A stretch of DNA of 64,000 bases from Streptomyces brevispora (GTDB taxonomy: Bacteria; Actinomycetota; Actinomycetes; Streptomycetales; Streptomycetaceae). The stretch lies in NCBI RefSeq assembly GCF_007829885.1, contig NZ_VIWW01000001.1:310001-374000 (forward strand). Reading direction: 5' to 3'. The position numbers and the translations under genes are program-made. Every line of letters begins with the position of its first letter. Positions within the stretch are counted from its first letter, which is position 1. Below, one piece after another: positions 47,231-56,200 of this stretch. Below the pieces are notes generated by a model, which was not told the DNA's origin, made no database searches, and saw only the letters and a program-made list of their open reading frames with translations.

Positions 47231-48361
47231 CTACGACGCGTGCTCGGCGGCCAACTCGGTTGGGAGAGACGCGATTCGGGCGCAGGCCTCGATCATCATC
47301 TGTTCCACCTCATCCGGATTCCTCCCCTCCGCCGCGGACTTGGCGAGGGCCAGTGCCGCGGTCTGTACGGTCAGGGTGCGCGCGGCGACGTCCAACTCGG
47401 GCCAGGGGTCGCCCTCGGCGGGCAGCGCGGGGCCGCCGACGGCCCGGTAGGCGTCCACGAAGCGGAACCAGACGTCGGGGGGAAGCAGTCCGGCCGCGTA
47501 CCAGGCCGCGGGCCGGGCCAGATCCCAGGCGGCGTCGCCGAGGCCCGCGTCGTCGATGTCGATCAGCAGCCAGCGGCCGTGCGGGGCGGGGTGCCGGACG
47601 AGCTGGCCCAGGTGCAGATCACCGTGGCAGAGGAAACGCGAGCGGTGCGCGGGTGCGGGGGCCGCGTCACGGGCCCAGGCGGGCAGCCGCTGCCAGGCCG
47701 CGAGGACGGGCTCGACGGACGGGTCCCCGGGGCGTGCCGTACACATCCGGTCCACGGCGATAGCCGCCTTCGCGGGCCCCCGCATCACCGGGAGCACGAG
47801 TGGTTGCCCGGCCGGGGACAGGAGCGGTTCCGCTGCCTGGGGCACGAGCGGTCGCCCGGCCGGGGACAGGAGCGGTTCCGCTGCCTGGGGCACGAGCGGT
47901 CCCGCGGCCGGGAGCGCGGCGGTCGGGAGTTCGGTGCGGTGGAGGCGCGCCAGGAGCACGGCGGCCTCCTCCCACGGGGCCGCGTCCGGGTCACCCGGAT
48001 TCACGGGCTCCCCGTGGGGCCACAGCGTGACCGGGCGGCCATGGAGCTCGGTGAGGTACGGCGACGGGGCGACGAGGTGCGCGGGGGCCGTCACCGGGGC
48101 CGCCGGGGGCTGTACCGGCAACGGCTCGAGCAGGACGCCCGCCAGGTCGGGGCGGGCCGCCAGCCAGAGGCGTACGGCCAGGGCGTCGGTGTCCGTGCCG
48201 GGGGCGTGGGCCTTGGCGACGACGGAGCCGGAGCGGACCACGGTGCCGTCCGCCCGGTCCGCGAGCACGGCCGGCGGCGGGCAGTCGCAGCCGGCCGGGG
48301 CGGGCGCGTGGGCCGCTTCGTGGGCGAGGGCGCCCAGCGCGCGTACGACTGCGGTGGTCAC
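47231..48361 (-). CDS. APH-family phosphotransferase (aminoglycoside phosphotransferase-like)
   Basis: 376 residues. Catalytic loop HGDLHLGQLV and the metal-binding DIDDAGLGDAAWDLA are clear APH/choline-kinase-like motifs. The N-terminal ATP-binding lobe is Pro/Ala rich and weakly conserved. Two 16-residue copies of PLVPQAAEPLLSPAG lie between the lobes, matching a 48-bp DNA tandem repeat. Substrate unknown; an antibiotic role is not implied. GTG at 48361 follows GGGGGAGA and gives the first likely helix; upstream is shadow. Confidence 0.87.
   Translation of the reverse strand: MTTAVVRALGALAHEAAHAPAPAGCDCPPPAVLADRADGTVVRSGSVVAKAHAPGTDTDALAVRLWLAARPDLAGVLLEPLPVQPPAAPVTAPAHLVAPSPYLTELHGRPVTLWPHGEPVNPGDPDAAPWEEAAVLLARLHRTELPTAALPAAGPLVPQAAEPLLSPAGRPLVPQAAEPLLSPAGQPLVLPVMRGPAKAAIAVDRMCTARPGDPSVEPVLAAWQRLPAWARDAAPAPAHRSRFLCHGDLHLGQLVRHPAPHGRWLLIDIDDAGLGDAAWDLARPAAWYAAGLLPPDVWFRFVDAYRAVGGPALPAEGDPWPELDVAARTLTVQTAALALAKSAAEGRNPDEVEQMMIEACARIASLPTELAAEHAS
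47806..47901. repeat. 48-bp in-frame tandem repeat inside the APH gene
   Basis: Unit 1 at 47806-47853 and unit 2 at 47854-47901 are identical or nearly so and encode two PLVPQAAEPLLSPAG-x repeats. A partial third copy precedes them (GAGCACGAGTGGT near 47792). Confidence 0.9.
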
Positions 48362-48467
48362 GGTCTCCCCCGGTGGCGCAGGATCTGCGGGCCCGGCCGA
48401 CGCCGCACCCGCCGAGGAGCGTACAAGGGCCGCCCGCCGGTCGCTCCGAGGACTCCGGAAAGCGCGA

Positions 48468-48497
48468 TGTCCGGTCAGCTCCCCAGCTGACCGGACA
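48468..48497 (-). terminator. 13-bp hairpin between small membrane gene and APH gene
   Basis: Arms 48468-48480 and 48485-48497 are exact reverse complements with loop cccc. It is downstream of the small membrane protein gene on the minus strand, upstream of the APH gene start. Confidence 0.75.
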
Positions 48498-48585
48498 AAC
48501 GCTGCCGTCCGCCGCACCCCCGTCCCCACGGGGTTGTTGGCCGGATGTCCCGGTCCGAACCGCTCTTCCGGACCCGGGGCGCCGC

Positions 48586-48795
48586 TCAGCGCCCCAGCAT
48601 CACGCCCACGGACGACGCCTGTGTGACCACTGCTTCCCAGCCGCCGAAGGCGACCACGAGCAGGGCCGCCAGAGGAAGAACCATGGCTGTCGCCACCAGC
48701 GGGTGGCGCTTGCCGGACGACGGGCGGCTGCCGAACGAGGCGTAGGCCTTGCGTCCCCGCGTGCGGATCATGGTCCGCGTTGCCGTGTCCGCCAT
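48586..48795 (-). CDS. Small membrane protein, 69 residues
   Basis: N-terminal basic segment (TMIRTRGRKAYASFGSRPSSGKR) followed by one helix, HPLVATAMVLPLAALLVVAFGGW, and a short tail. Not recognised. The ATG at 48795 has a strong AGGAGAGG 5-12 bases upstream, so it is expressed. It is flanked by a terminator and a long gene-free region. Confidence 0.75.
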   Translation of the reverse strand: MADTATRTMIRTRGRKAYASFGSRPSSGKRHPLVATAMVLPLAALLVVAFGGWEAVVTQASSVGVMLGR

Positions 48796-49498
48796 GGTTC
48801 CTCTCCTGACCTGATGTGGAGCGGCGGGCGCTTGGCCTCGGGGGACGAGTGCGACGCCCGCCGCATGACTTCAACATTAGGGATGCGGGGGACGGGCGGC
48901 GTCATGCCCGCGTACCGAATGCCGGGCCTCCCGGAGGATGAGCCGTGGGTAGTCGGCGTACTCCCCTGGGTGGAGATGGGTCTACCGGACCTTGGGGTCA
49001 TCCCCGAGTACACGCTCGGAGGCATCCTCCCTGGGTATTGGTTGTCCGACGAGCGCGAACACCCTGGTCGAGGCGATCACCCCGGCCGCCATGACCGGGT
49101 GGTGCTCACCCCTGATCCGAAGAGGGCACCTCCCCTGCCTTCGGGGCTGTGAGCGAAGGGTGACTTCACTCACTTCGGCCACCCCTCGGCGGACCGCTGT
49201 CTCCACCCGGCGGCCTGCTCCGGAGGCCACCACTTCGTAGACACGGGCCGCGTCCCCGACGACCATGACTTCCTCGGTTCGATCGCCCTTCGCTGATCCA
49301 ATCCCCCTTCAGCGACGGACCATTGAGATCTCTCGCGGGCCGAGGAGTGCGGATGCGCGGCTCCCTGACCACTCCTCACGTTTCCCGCCCGGCACTGACA
49401 ATCGATTCGCCGACGAGGGCGCGGCCTCTGAGCGCCCCGGGCGGCGGGTACGTAAGCTGTGCCTCGTAAGGCGGACCAGGCAGCGGGGATGGGCAGAC
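48796..49498. promoter_or_regulatory. 703-base gene-free region upstream of the kinase and small membrane gene
   Basis: Frames here (for example plus 48373-49152) have irregular third-base composition and no ribosome sites, so I annotate no gene. The region is less GC-biased than neighbours and contains clustered short complementary pieces (CCGGGCCTCCCGG near 48923, GGGGTCATCCCC near 49002). A -10-like TAAGCT lies at 49453-49458 upstream of the kinase start. Divergent promoters for the kinase (plus) and the small protein (minus) are expected. Confidence 0.5.
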
Positions 49499-50791
49499 AT
49501 GGCGATGATGCGGCTCCGGCGCGAGGACCCGCGTGTCGTCGGTTCGTTCAGGCTGCACCGACGGCTCGGGGCGGGCGGCATGGGTGTCGTCTACCTGGGT
49601 TCGGACCGGCGTGGCCAGCGGGTGGCGCTGAAGGTGATCCGCCCGGACCTGGCGGAGGATCAGGAGTTCCGCTCGCGGTTCGCCCGTGAGGTGTCCGCCG
49701 CCCGGCGGATCCGCGGCGGCTGCACGGCCCGGCTGGTGGCCGCCGATCTGGACGCGGACCGCCCGTGGTTCGCCACGCAGTACGTACCGGGGCCCTCGCT
49801 GCACGACAAGGTGGCCGAGGAGGGTCCGCTGTCGGCCGCCGAGGTGGCCTCGATCGGGGCGGCGCTGTCCGAGGGTCTGGTGGCGGTGCACGAGGCGGGT
49901 GTCGTCCACCGTGATCTGAAGCCGTCGAACATCCTCCTCTCCCCCAAGGGCCCGCGGATCATCGACTTCGGGATCGCCTGGGCGACCGGCGCGTCCACCC
50001 TCACGCACGTCGGTACGGCGGTGGGTTCGCCGGGGTTCCTCGCACCCGAGCAGGTGCGGGGTGCGGCGGTGACGCCCGCGACGGACGTCTTCTCGCTCGG
50101 CGCCACGCTGGCGTACGCGGCGATGGCCGATTCGCCTTTCGGGCACGGCAGTTCCGAGGTGATGCTCTACCGCGTGGTGCACGAGGAGCCGCAGTTGCAC
50201 GACGTGCACGACGCACTCGCTCCACTGGTGAGCGCCTGTCTGGCGAAGGACCCGGAGGAACGGCCGAGCACGCTGCAACTCTCCATGCGGCTCAAGGAGA
50301 TCGCGGCGCGGGAGGCGCAGGGGCTGCACGAGAGCCGGCCGCCGGCCCAGCGCTCCGCGCACGAGGCGGACCGGCCGACCAGCCGTCTCGACGGCCCGTA
50401 CACCGAGCAGCAGACCCGCCGTTCGGCCGGTCCCGCCCCGGTGTCACGTCCGCAGAACCGGCAGACCGCGCCGCCGCGTCCCGCTTCGCCCCGCACCGGG
50501 GGTTCGCGCCAGGAGAGGCAGCCGCGCAACACGACGCGTTCCGGGAGGCGGCCGCAGGGTACGAACGGGACGAACGGCAGGCCTCGTACCCGTCCCGGGC
50601 CGCGTACGACCTCGACCGGGCGGCGTCCCGCCAATCCCCGGCTGCTGCGGCAGCGGCTCGTCGTCTTCGTCGTGGTGACGCTGCTGGTGGCGCTGGGCAT
50701 CGCGGCGGCCCAGGGCTGCCAGGGACCGGCACGCGGCCTCGGCGCGGGCCAGAGCCAAAGCCGGAGTCACAGCCCGAGCCAGCAGCAGTAG
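49499..50791 (+). CDS. Membrane Ser/Thr protein kinase
   Basis: 430 residues. The kinase domain is N-terminal: GAGGMGVVYLG (P-loop), VALKVI (catalytic Lys), VVHRDLKPSNILL (HRD loop), IIDFGIAW (DFG) and FLAPEQV (APE). Residues about 275-385 are a Pro/Arg/Thr-rich linker, then one helix near the end (RLVVFVVVTLLVALGIAAA) and a short outside tail with one Cys. No PASTA or other sensor domain is visible. ATG at 49499 is in frame; the open frame upstream (49265) has no site. It converges on the methyltransferase gene. Confidence 0.93.
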   Translation: MAMMRLRREDPRVVGSFRLHRRLGAGGMGVVYLGSDRRGQRVALKVIRPDLAEDQEFRSRFAREVSAARRIRGGCTARLVAADLDADRPWFATQYVPGPSLHDKVAEEGPLSAAEVASIGAALSEGLVAVHEAGVVHRDLKPSNILLSPKGPRIIDFGIAWATGASTLTHVGTAVGSPGFLAPEQVRGAAVTPATDVFSLGATLAYAAMADSPFGHGSSEVMLYRVVHEEPQLHDVHDALAPLVSACLAKDPEERPSTLQLSMRLKEIAAREAQGLHESRPPAQRSAHEADRPTSRLDGPYTEQQTRRSAGPAPVSRPQNRQTAPPRPASPRTGGSRQERQPRNTTRSGRRPQGTNGTNGRPRTRPGPRTTSTGRRPANPRLLRQRLVVFVVVTLLVALGIAAAQGCQGPARGLGAGQSQSRSHSPSQQQ

Positions 50792-50801
50792 CCGCCGGGC
50801 C

Positions 50802-51620
50802 CTAGCTCTCCGGGCGGCCGGTGGCCACCGCGTAGAAGGCGACCGCCGCGGCCGCGCCCACGTTCAGCGAGTCGACGCCGTGGGCCATCGGGATGCGTAC
50901 CCATTCGTCGGCGGCCACGAGCGCCTGGGTGGACAGTCCGTCGCCCTCGGCGCCGAGCATCAGGGCCACCTGGTCCATCCGGTGCGGCGCTGCCTCCTCG
51001 ATGCTGCTGGCCTTCTCGTCGGGCGTCAGGGCGAGCAGCTTGAAGCCGGCTTCCCGTACGGTTTCGAGGGCCTTGGGCCAGGTGTCGAGGCGGGCGTAGG
51101 GGACGGAGAAGACCGCACCCATCGAGACCTTGACGGAGCGTCGGTAGAGCGGGTCGGCGCAGTCCGGGGAGAGCAGGACGGCGTCCATGCCGAGGGCGGC
51201 GGCGCTGCGGAAGATCGCCCCGATGTTCGTGTGGTCGTTGACGGCTTCCATGACGACCACGCGCCGTGTGGTGCGCAGCAGTTCGTCGGCGGTCGGCAGC
51301 GGTTTGCGCTGCATGGAGGCGAGGGCACCGCGGTGCACGTGGTAGCCGGTGACACGCTCGGCGAGCTCCGGGCTGACCGCGTACACGGGGGCCGGGACCT
51401 CGTCGATGACGTCGCGCATCAGGTCGACCCACTTCGCCGAGAGCAGCATGGACCGCATCTCGTACCCGGCCTGCCTGGCGCGTCTGATCACCTTCTCGCC
51501 CTCGGCGATGAAGAGGCCCTCGGCGGGCTCGCGTCTGCGTCGGAGCTCGACATCGGTCAGGCCGGTGTAGTCGCGCAGTCGGGGGTCGTCGGGGTCGTCG
51601 ACGGTGATGAGATCAGCCAC
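50802..51620 (-). CDS. TrmH/SpoU-family RNA methyltransferase
   Basis: 272 residues. SPOUT fold motifs: NDHTNIGAIFRSAAALG (motif 1), LMLGAEGDGLS (motif 2) and PMAHGVDSLNVGAAAAV (motif 3, knot with SAM). The N-terminal part (GLFIAEGEKVIRRA) is the RNA-binding substrate domain. It likely methylates a 2'-OH in rRNA or tRNA. GTG at 51620. Only 10 bases separate it from the convergent kinase gene. Position-specific target cannot be told from sequence. Confidence 0.93.
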   Translation of the reverse strand: MADLITVDDPDDPRLRDYTGLTDVELRRRREPAEGLFIAEGEKVIRRARQAGYEMRSMLLSAKWVDLMRDVIDEVPAPVYAVSPELAERVTGYHVHRGALASMQRKPLPTADELLRTTRRVVVMEAVNDHTNIGAIFRSAAALGMDAVLLSPDCADPLYRRSVKVSMGAVFSVPYARLDTWPKALETVREAGFKLLALTPDEKASSIEEAAPHRMDQVALMLGAEGDGLSTQALVAADEWVRIPMAHGVDSLNVGAAAAVAFYAVATGRPES

Positions 51621-51684
51621 AGGTTGATACTGCCTTGTCCGGTGTGTGGTGCCAACGGTCTGGAGAAAGTTCCGTTACCGATGG

Positions 51685-52938
51685 TTACTCGGCGGAGTGT
51701 CCCTCGGTGGCCGGGCCGACCGCGACGACGTCACCGATGACGATGACCGCCGGCGGGCGCACCTCCTCGGCCACGGCGCGCTCGGCGACCGTCGCGAGCG
51801 TCGCGTCGACGCGGCGCTGGGCGGCCGTGGTCCCTTCCTGGACCAGCGCGACCGGGGTCTCGGGGGATCTGCCGTGGGCCATGAGCGTACGGGCGATGGC
51901 GCCGATCTTGTCGACGGCCATCAGGAGAACCAGGGTGCCGCGCAGCTGGGCGAGGGCCGCCCAGTCGACCAGCGAGCGCTCGTCATCGGGGGCGAGGTGG
52001 CCGCTGACCACGGTGAACTCGTGGGCGACTCCGCGGTGGGTGACCGGGATACCGGCCGCGCCCGGCACCGAGATGGAGCTGGAGATGCCGGGGACGACGG
52101 TGCAGGGGATGCCCTCGGCGGCGAGCGCCTGGGCCTCTTCCATGCCGCGCCCGAAGACGAACGGGTCGCCGCCCTTGAGTCGCACGACGGCCTTGCCGGC
52201 CTTCGCGTGCTCGATCAGCGCGTTGTTGATCGCTTCCTGGGCCATGTAGCGGCCGTACGGGATCTTGGCGGCGTCGATCACCTCGACGTGCGGCGGGAGT
52301 TCGTCCAGCAGGTCGCGCGGGCCGAGCCGGTCCGCGATGACGACGTCGGCCTCGGCGAGGAGGCGGCGGCCGCGGACGGTGATCAGGTCGGGGTCGCCGG
52401 GGCCGCCGCCGACCAGGGCGACACCGGGTGTCCGGGTGCGGTGGTGGGGCGCGGCGAGGGTGCCGTCGCGCAGGCCTTCGACGATGGCGTCGCGGACGGC
52501 GGCGGAGTGGCGCGGGTCGCGGCCGTGCGCGTCGGTGGTGAGCACGGCGACGGTGACGCCCTCGCTGCGGCCGGTGGCGGGGGTCCAGGCGGTGGCGGCG
52601 TCCGCGTTGTCGCTGCGGACGCACCAGGTGCGGGTGCGCTCGGCCTCGGCGGAGGCGGCGTCGTTGGCAGCGGTGTCGTCGGACGCGATGAGGGCGTACC
52701 AGGTGTCCGCCAGGTCCCCGTCGGCGTACGCCCGGCGCTCCCAGCGGATCTCGCCCGCGTTGGCCATCGCCTCGACGGAGGGGGTGGCGGACGGCGACAC
52801 GAGAACGATGTCCGCACCGGCCGCGATGAGGGCGGGGAGGCGGCGCTGCGCGACCTGGCCGCCGCCGACGACGACTACGCGGCGCCCGCTCAGGCGCAGT
52901 CCGACGGGGTACGCGGGGTGAACGGCGTGCTCGGCCAT
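51685..52938 (-). CDS. cysG: Siroheme synthase-type enzyme: uroporphyrinogen-III C-methyltransferase with precorrin-2 dehydrogenase domain
   Basis: 417 residues. The N-terminal domain (about 1-160) has the NAD-binding VVVVGGGQVAQRRLPAL of precorrin-2 dehydrogenase/ferrochelatase. The C-terminal domain (about 165-417) is the SAM uroporphyrinogen methyltransferase, with LVGGGPGDPDLITVRG, GDPFVFGRGMEE and PGISSSISVPGAAGIPVTHRG. It supplies precorrin-2 for cobalamin and siroheme. ATG at 52938 gives MAEHAVHP. It lies upstream of the gene-free stretch before cobT. Whether the N-terminal domain works as chelatase is unknown. Confidence 0.92.
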   Translation of the reverse strand: MAEHAVHPAYPVGLRLSGRRVVVVGGGQVAQRRLPALIAAGADIVLVSPSATPSVEAMANAGEIRWERRAYADGDLADTWYALIASDDTAANDAASAEAERTRTWCVRSDNADAATAWTPATGRSEGVTVAVLTTDAHGRDPRHSAAVRDAIVEGLRDGTLAAPHHRTRTPGVALVGGGPGDPDLITVRGRRLLAEADVVIADRLGPRDLLDELPPHVEVIDAAKIPYGRYMAQEAINNALIEHAKAGKAVVRLKGGDPFVFGRGMEEAQALAAEGIPCTVVPGISSSISVPGAAGIPVTHRGVAHEFTVVSGHLAPDDERSLVDWAALAQLRGTLVLLMAVDKIGAIARTLMAHGRSPETPVALVQEGTTAAQRRVDATLATVAERAVAEEVRPPAVIVIGDVVAVGPATEGHSAE

Positions 52939-53241
52939 GGCGGTGCGGGCTCCTCGTGCGGTGCGGGGTGCGGGCCGCTGCGGCGGTGGAGCGGCTGTGA
53001 CGTGCGGGTATGCGGGGCGGGGCGGATGGGAGCCCACGATACGGGGTGCGGGGCGGGGTGGGCCCTGTGTGGAGGGGCGGGGTGTGGAGGGGCGGGGTGA
53101 GGCGCGACTGCGGCGGGCTTTGCCCCCTCCCCGCCTCTCCCTCGTAACCGGGGATCCGCCCCGGACCCCGCTCCTCGAATGCCGGTGAGGCGGGAGGAGG
53201 AGGGGTCCGGGGCGGAGCTCCCGGGCCCAGCGGCCCCTGTA
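52939..53241. other. Gene-free, G-rich spacer between cysG and cobT
   Basis: 303 bases with no gene. The plus strand is strongly G rich (GGGGCGGGG runs) and holds a perfect 15-bp tandem repeat at 53068-53097. The runs could form quadruplexes; a promoter for cysG is expected here, as cysG starts at 52938. Confidence 0.6.
53068..53097. repeat. 15-bp perfect tandem repeat in the cysG upstream region
   Basis: TGTGGAGGGGCGGGG repeated exactly twice (53068-53082 and 53083-53097), about 130-160 bases upstream of the cysG ATG. Confidence 0.9.
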
Positions 53242-56200
53242 CTACTTCTCCGTGACGCCAGCCGAGTCGAACGTCGCCACCTCGTGCATCGCGCGGGCCG
53301 CGCTCTGCACGATCGGCAGGGCCAGCAGGGCGCCGGTGCCCTCGCCGAGGCGGAGGTCGAGGTCGACCAGCGGTCGCAGGCCCAGCTTGTTGAGCGCGGC
53401 GACGTGGCCGGGCTCGGCACTGCGGTGGCCCGCGATGCAGGCTGCCAGCGCTTCCGGTGCGATGGCGCGTGCGACCAGGGCCGCGGCGCCCGCGCTGACG
53501 CCGTCGAGGATGACCGGCGTACGGAGCGAGGCCCCGCCGAGGAGGAACCCGGCCATCGCGGCGTGCTCCAGGCCTCCGACGGCCGCGAGCACGCCGATCG
53601 GATCGGCCGGGTCCGGCTGGTGCAGGGCGAGCGCACGGCGGACCACGTCGACCTTGCGGGCGTGCATCTCGTCGTTGATGCCGGTACCACGGCCGGTCAC
53701 CTCTGCCGCGTCCATCCCGGTGTACACACAGATCAGGGCGGCCGACGCGGTGGTGTTGGCGATGCCCATCTCACCGGTGAGCAGGCCCTTGTTGCCCGCC
53801 GCGACCAGATCGCGGGCCGTCTCGATGCCGACCTCGATCGCCGCGAGGACCTCCTCGCGGGTGAGGGCGGGGCCGGTCGTGAAGTCGGCCGTCCCGGCGC
53901 GCACCTTGCGGGGCAGCAGGCCGGCCGTCGCGGGCAGCTCCGAGGCCACACCGACGTCGACCACGCACACCTCGGCGCCGACCTGGGCCGCGAAGGCGTT
54001 GCAGACCGCGCCGCCGCCGAGGAAGTTGGCGACCATCTGGCCGGTCACCTCCTGGGGCCAGGCCGTGACGCCCTGGGCGTGCACCCCGTGGTCGCCCGCG
54101 AAGATCGCGACGGCCGCGGGCTCCGGGATCGGAGGCGGGCACATCCGGGAGAGCCCGGACAGCTGCGCCGAGATGATCTCCAGCATCCCGAGCGCACCGG
54201 CCGGCTTGGTCATCCTCTTCTGGCGTTCCCAGGCCTCGCCGAGCGCCTTGGCGTCCAGCGGCCGGATGCTGGAGATGGTCTCCTGCAGCAGGTCGTGCGG
54301 CTCCTCGCCGGGCAGGGCCCGGCGGCCGTACGTCTCCTCGTGGACGACCCACGACAGCGGCCGGCGCTTGGACCAGCCCGCCTGCATCAGCTCGGGCTCC
54401 TCCGGGAACTCGTCGACGTAACCGACGCAGAGGTACGCGACGACTTCGAGGTGCTCGGGCAGGCCGAGGGAACGGACCATCTCGCGCTCGTCGAAGAAGC
54501 TGACCCAGCCGACGCCGAGCCCCTCGGCCCGGGCGGCGAGCCACAGGTTCTCGACGGCGAGCGCCGAGGAGTACGGGGCCATCTGCGGCTGGGTGTGCCG
54601 GCCCAGGGTGTGGCGGCCGCCACGGGTGGGGTCGGCGGTGATGACGATGTTGACCGGGGTGTCGAGGATCGCCTCGATCTTCAGTTCCTTGAACTGCTTC
54701 GCCCGGGCCTTGGGGAGCGACTTGGCATACGCGTCGCGCTGGCGCTGCGCCAGTTCGTGCATGGAACGGCGGGTCTCCGCGGAACGGATGACGACGAAGT
54801 CCCAGGGCTGCGAGTGCCCGACACTGGGCGCGGTGTGGGCCGCTTCCAGAACGCGCAGCAGGACCTCGTGCGGGATCGGGTCGCTGCGGAAGCCGTTGCG
54901 GATGTCGCGGCGTTCCCGCATGACGCGCAGTACGGCTTCGCGCTCGACGTCGTCGTAACCGGGTGCGGGCGGCGAGGTGACGGGCGCCTCTTCGGACTCC
55001 GGCGCCTCGGCCGCGGGAGCTTCGGCCTCGGGAGCTTCGGCCTCGGCTTCGAGGCCTTCGAGGCCTTCGGAGGCTTCGGGGGCTTCGAGGCCTTCGAGGC
55101 CTTCGGAGGCTTCGAGCGTTTCAGGTGTTGCGACGGGGGTGTCCGCGGCCGGAGCGCCGTTCACGGCCTCCGGCTGTACGGGCGCCGGGGCGTCCTGCGG
55201 CACGACCGGCTCAGCCGGTTCGGCGGCCTGCTCGGCCTCCGGCGTCTGCGCCGGAGCGGTTTCGGTGCCGTGCGTGAGGTCCGGGGTCTCGATGACCTCA
55301 GGGCCCGTCTCCGGCTCCGGCTCAGCCACGGGCTCCGGAGCGGCCGCCGTGATGATCTCTGCCGCCTCTGCCGGCTCTGTCACCTCGACCGCCACGGGCT
55401 CCACGGGCTCCACGGGCTCCACGACGATCGCCTGGGCCACGGGCGCGGGCGCGGCCTCCACGACCGCCTCGGGCTGCACCGGCTGCTCGACGACGGGCGT
55501 CGGGGCCAGGTGCGGGGCGGTCGGCAGTGACCCCTGCACCGGCACGAACCGGCCCAGGGACGCGCCGTCCGGCACAGGCTCCACGGGCAGCGCGTCGACG
55601 GGGGCAGCGTCCACCGACGGCTCCGCGACGGGTGCCGCGTCCACCGGCGCCGCTTCAACGTCAACGGCGGCCTCAACCGGTGCCGATGTCTGTGCGGGTG
55701 CGGGCGCGGGCGCCGGTGCGGGCACCGAAGCCGTCTCCGACGGGGCGCCGGCCGGAAGCTCCGCCTGGACCTCGGTCGCCACCGGCACGGGAGCCGGCTC
55801 CTCGGCCACGACCGGTACGGGTTCGACGGGCTGCGCGACCACTGCGGGCTCTACGGGTTCTGCGGGCTCTACGGGTTCCGCGGGCTCTACGGGCTCTGCC
55901 GTTTGCGCCGCCGCCACGGGATCAGCGGCAGCCGCCTCAGGGACGACCGTTTCTGCTGACGGCACTTCCACCGCCGCCGGTTCCGGTTCCGGTTCCGCTT
56001 CCACGGCGACCGGCGCGGCGGCCTGCTGCGGCGCCTGGGCCGCCCACATGTTCACGTTCTGCGGCGGGATCCCACCGAGCTGCGGGCCCGGCAGCGCGGC
56101 CGATTCCTCGGCCGTCATCTCGAAGTACTCGGGTTCGGCGGTGACCGGTCCCGCGTGCCGTGCGGGGGCGGGCGCCGCGACAGGGGCCTGCACCCGGGTC

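Noticed and set aside
47231-48361. APH gene as an antibiotic resistance determinant
   Set aside because: Only generic APH/choline-kinase-like motifs are present; no aminoglycoside-specific feature or antibiotic cluster is nearby.
48373-49152. A 259-codon plus frame across the 48.8 kb gap
   Set aside because: Its 5' part is antisense to the APH gene and the small membrane gene, composition is irregular, and no start signal is seen.
55045-55114. CRISPR-like repeats
   Set aside because: The repeats are in-frame parts of the cobT coding sequence with no unique spacers and no cas genes in the window.
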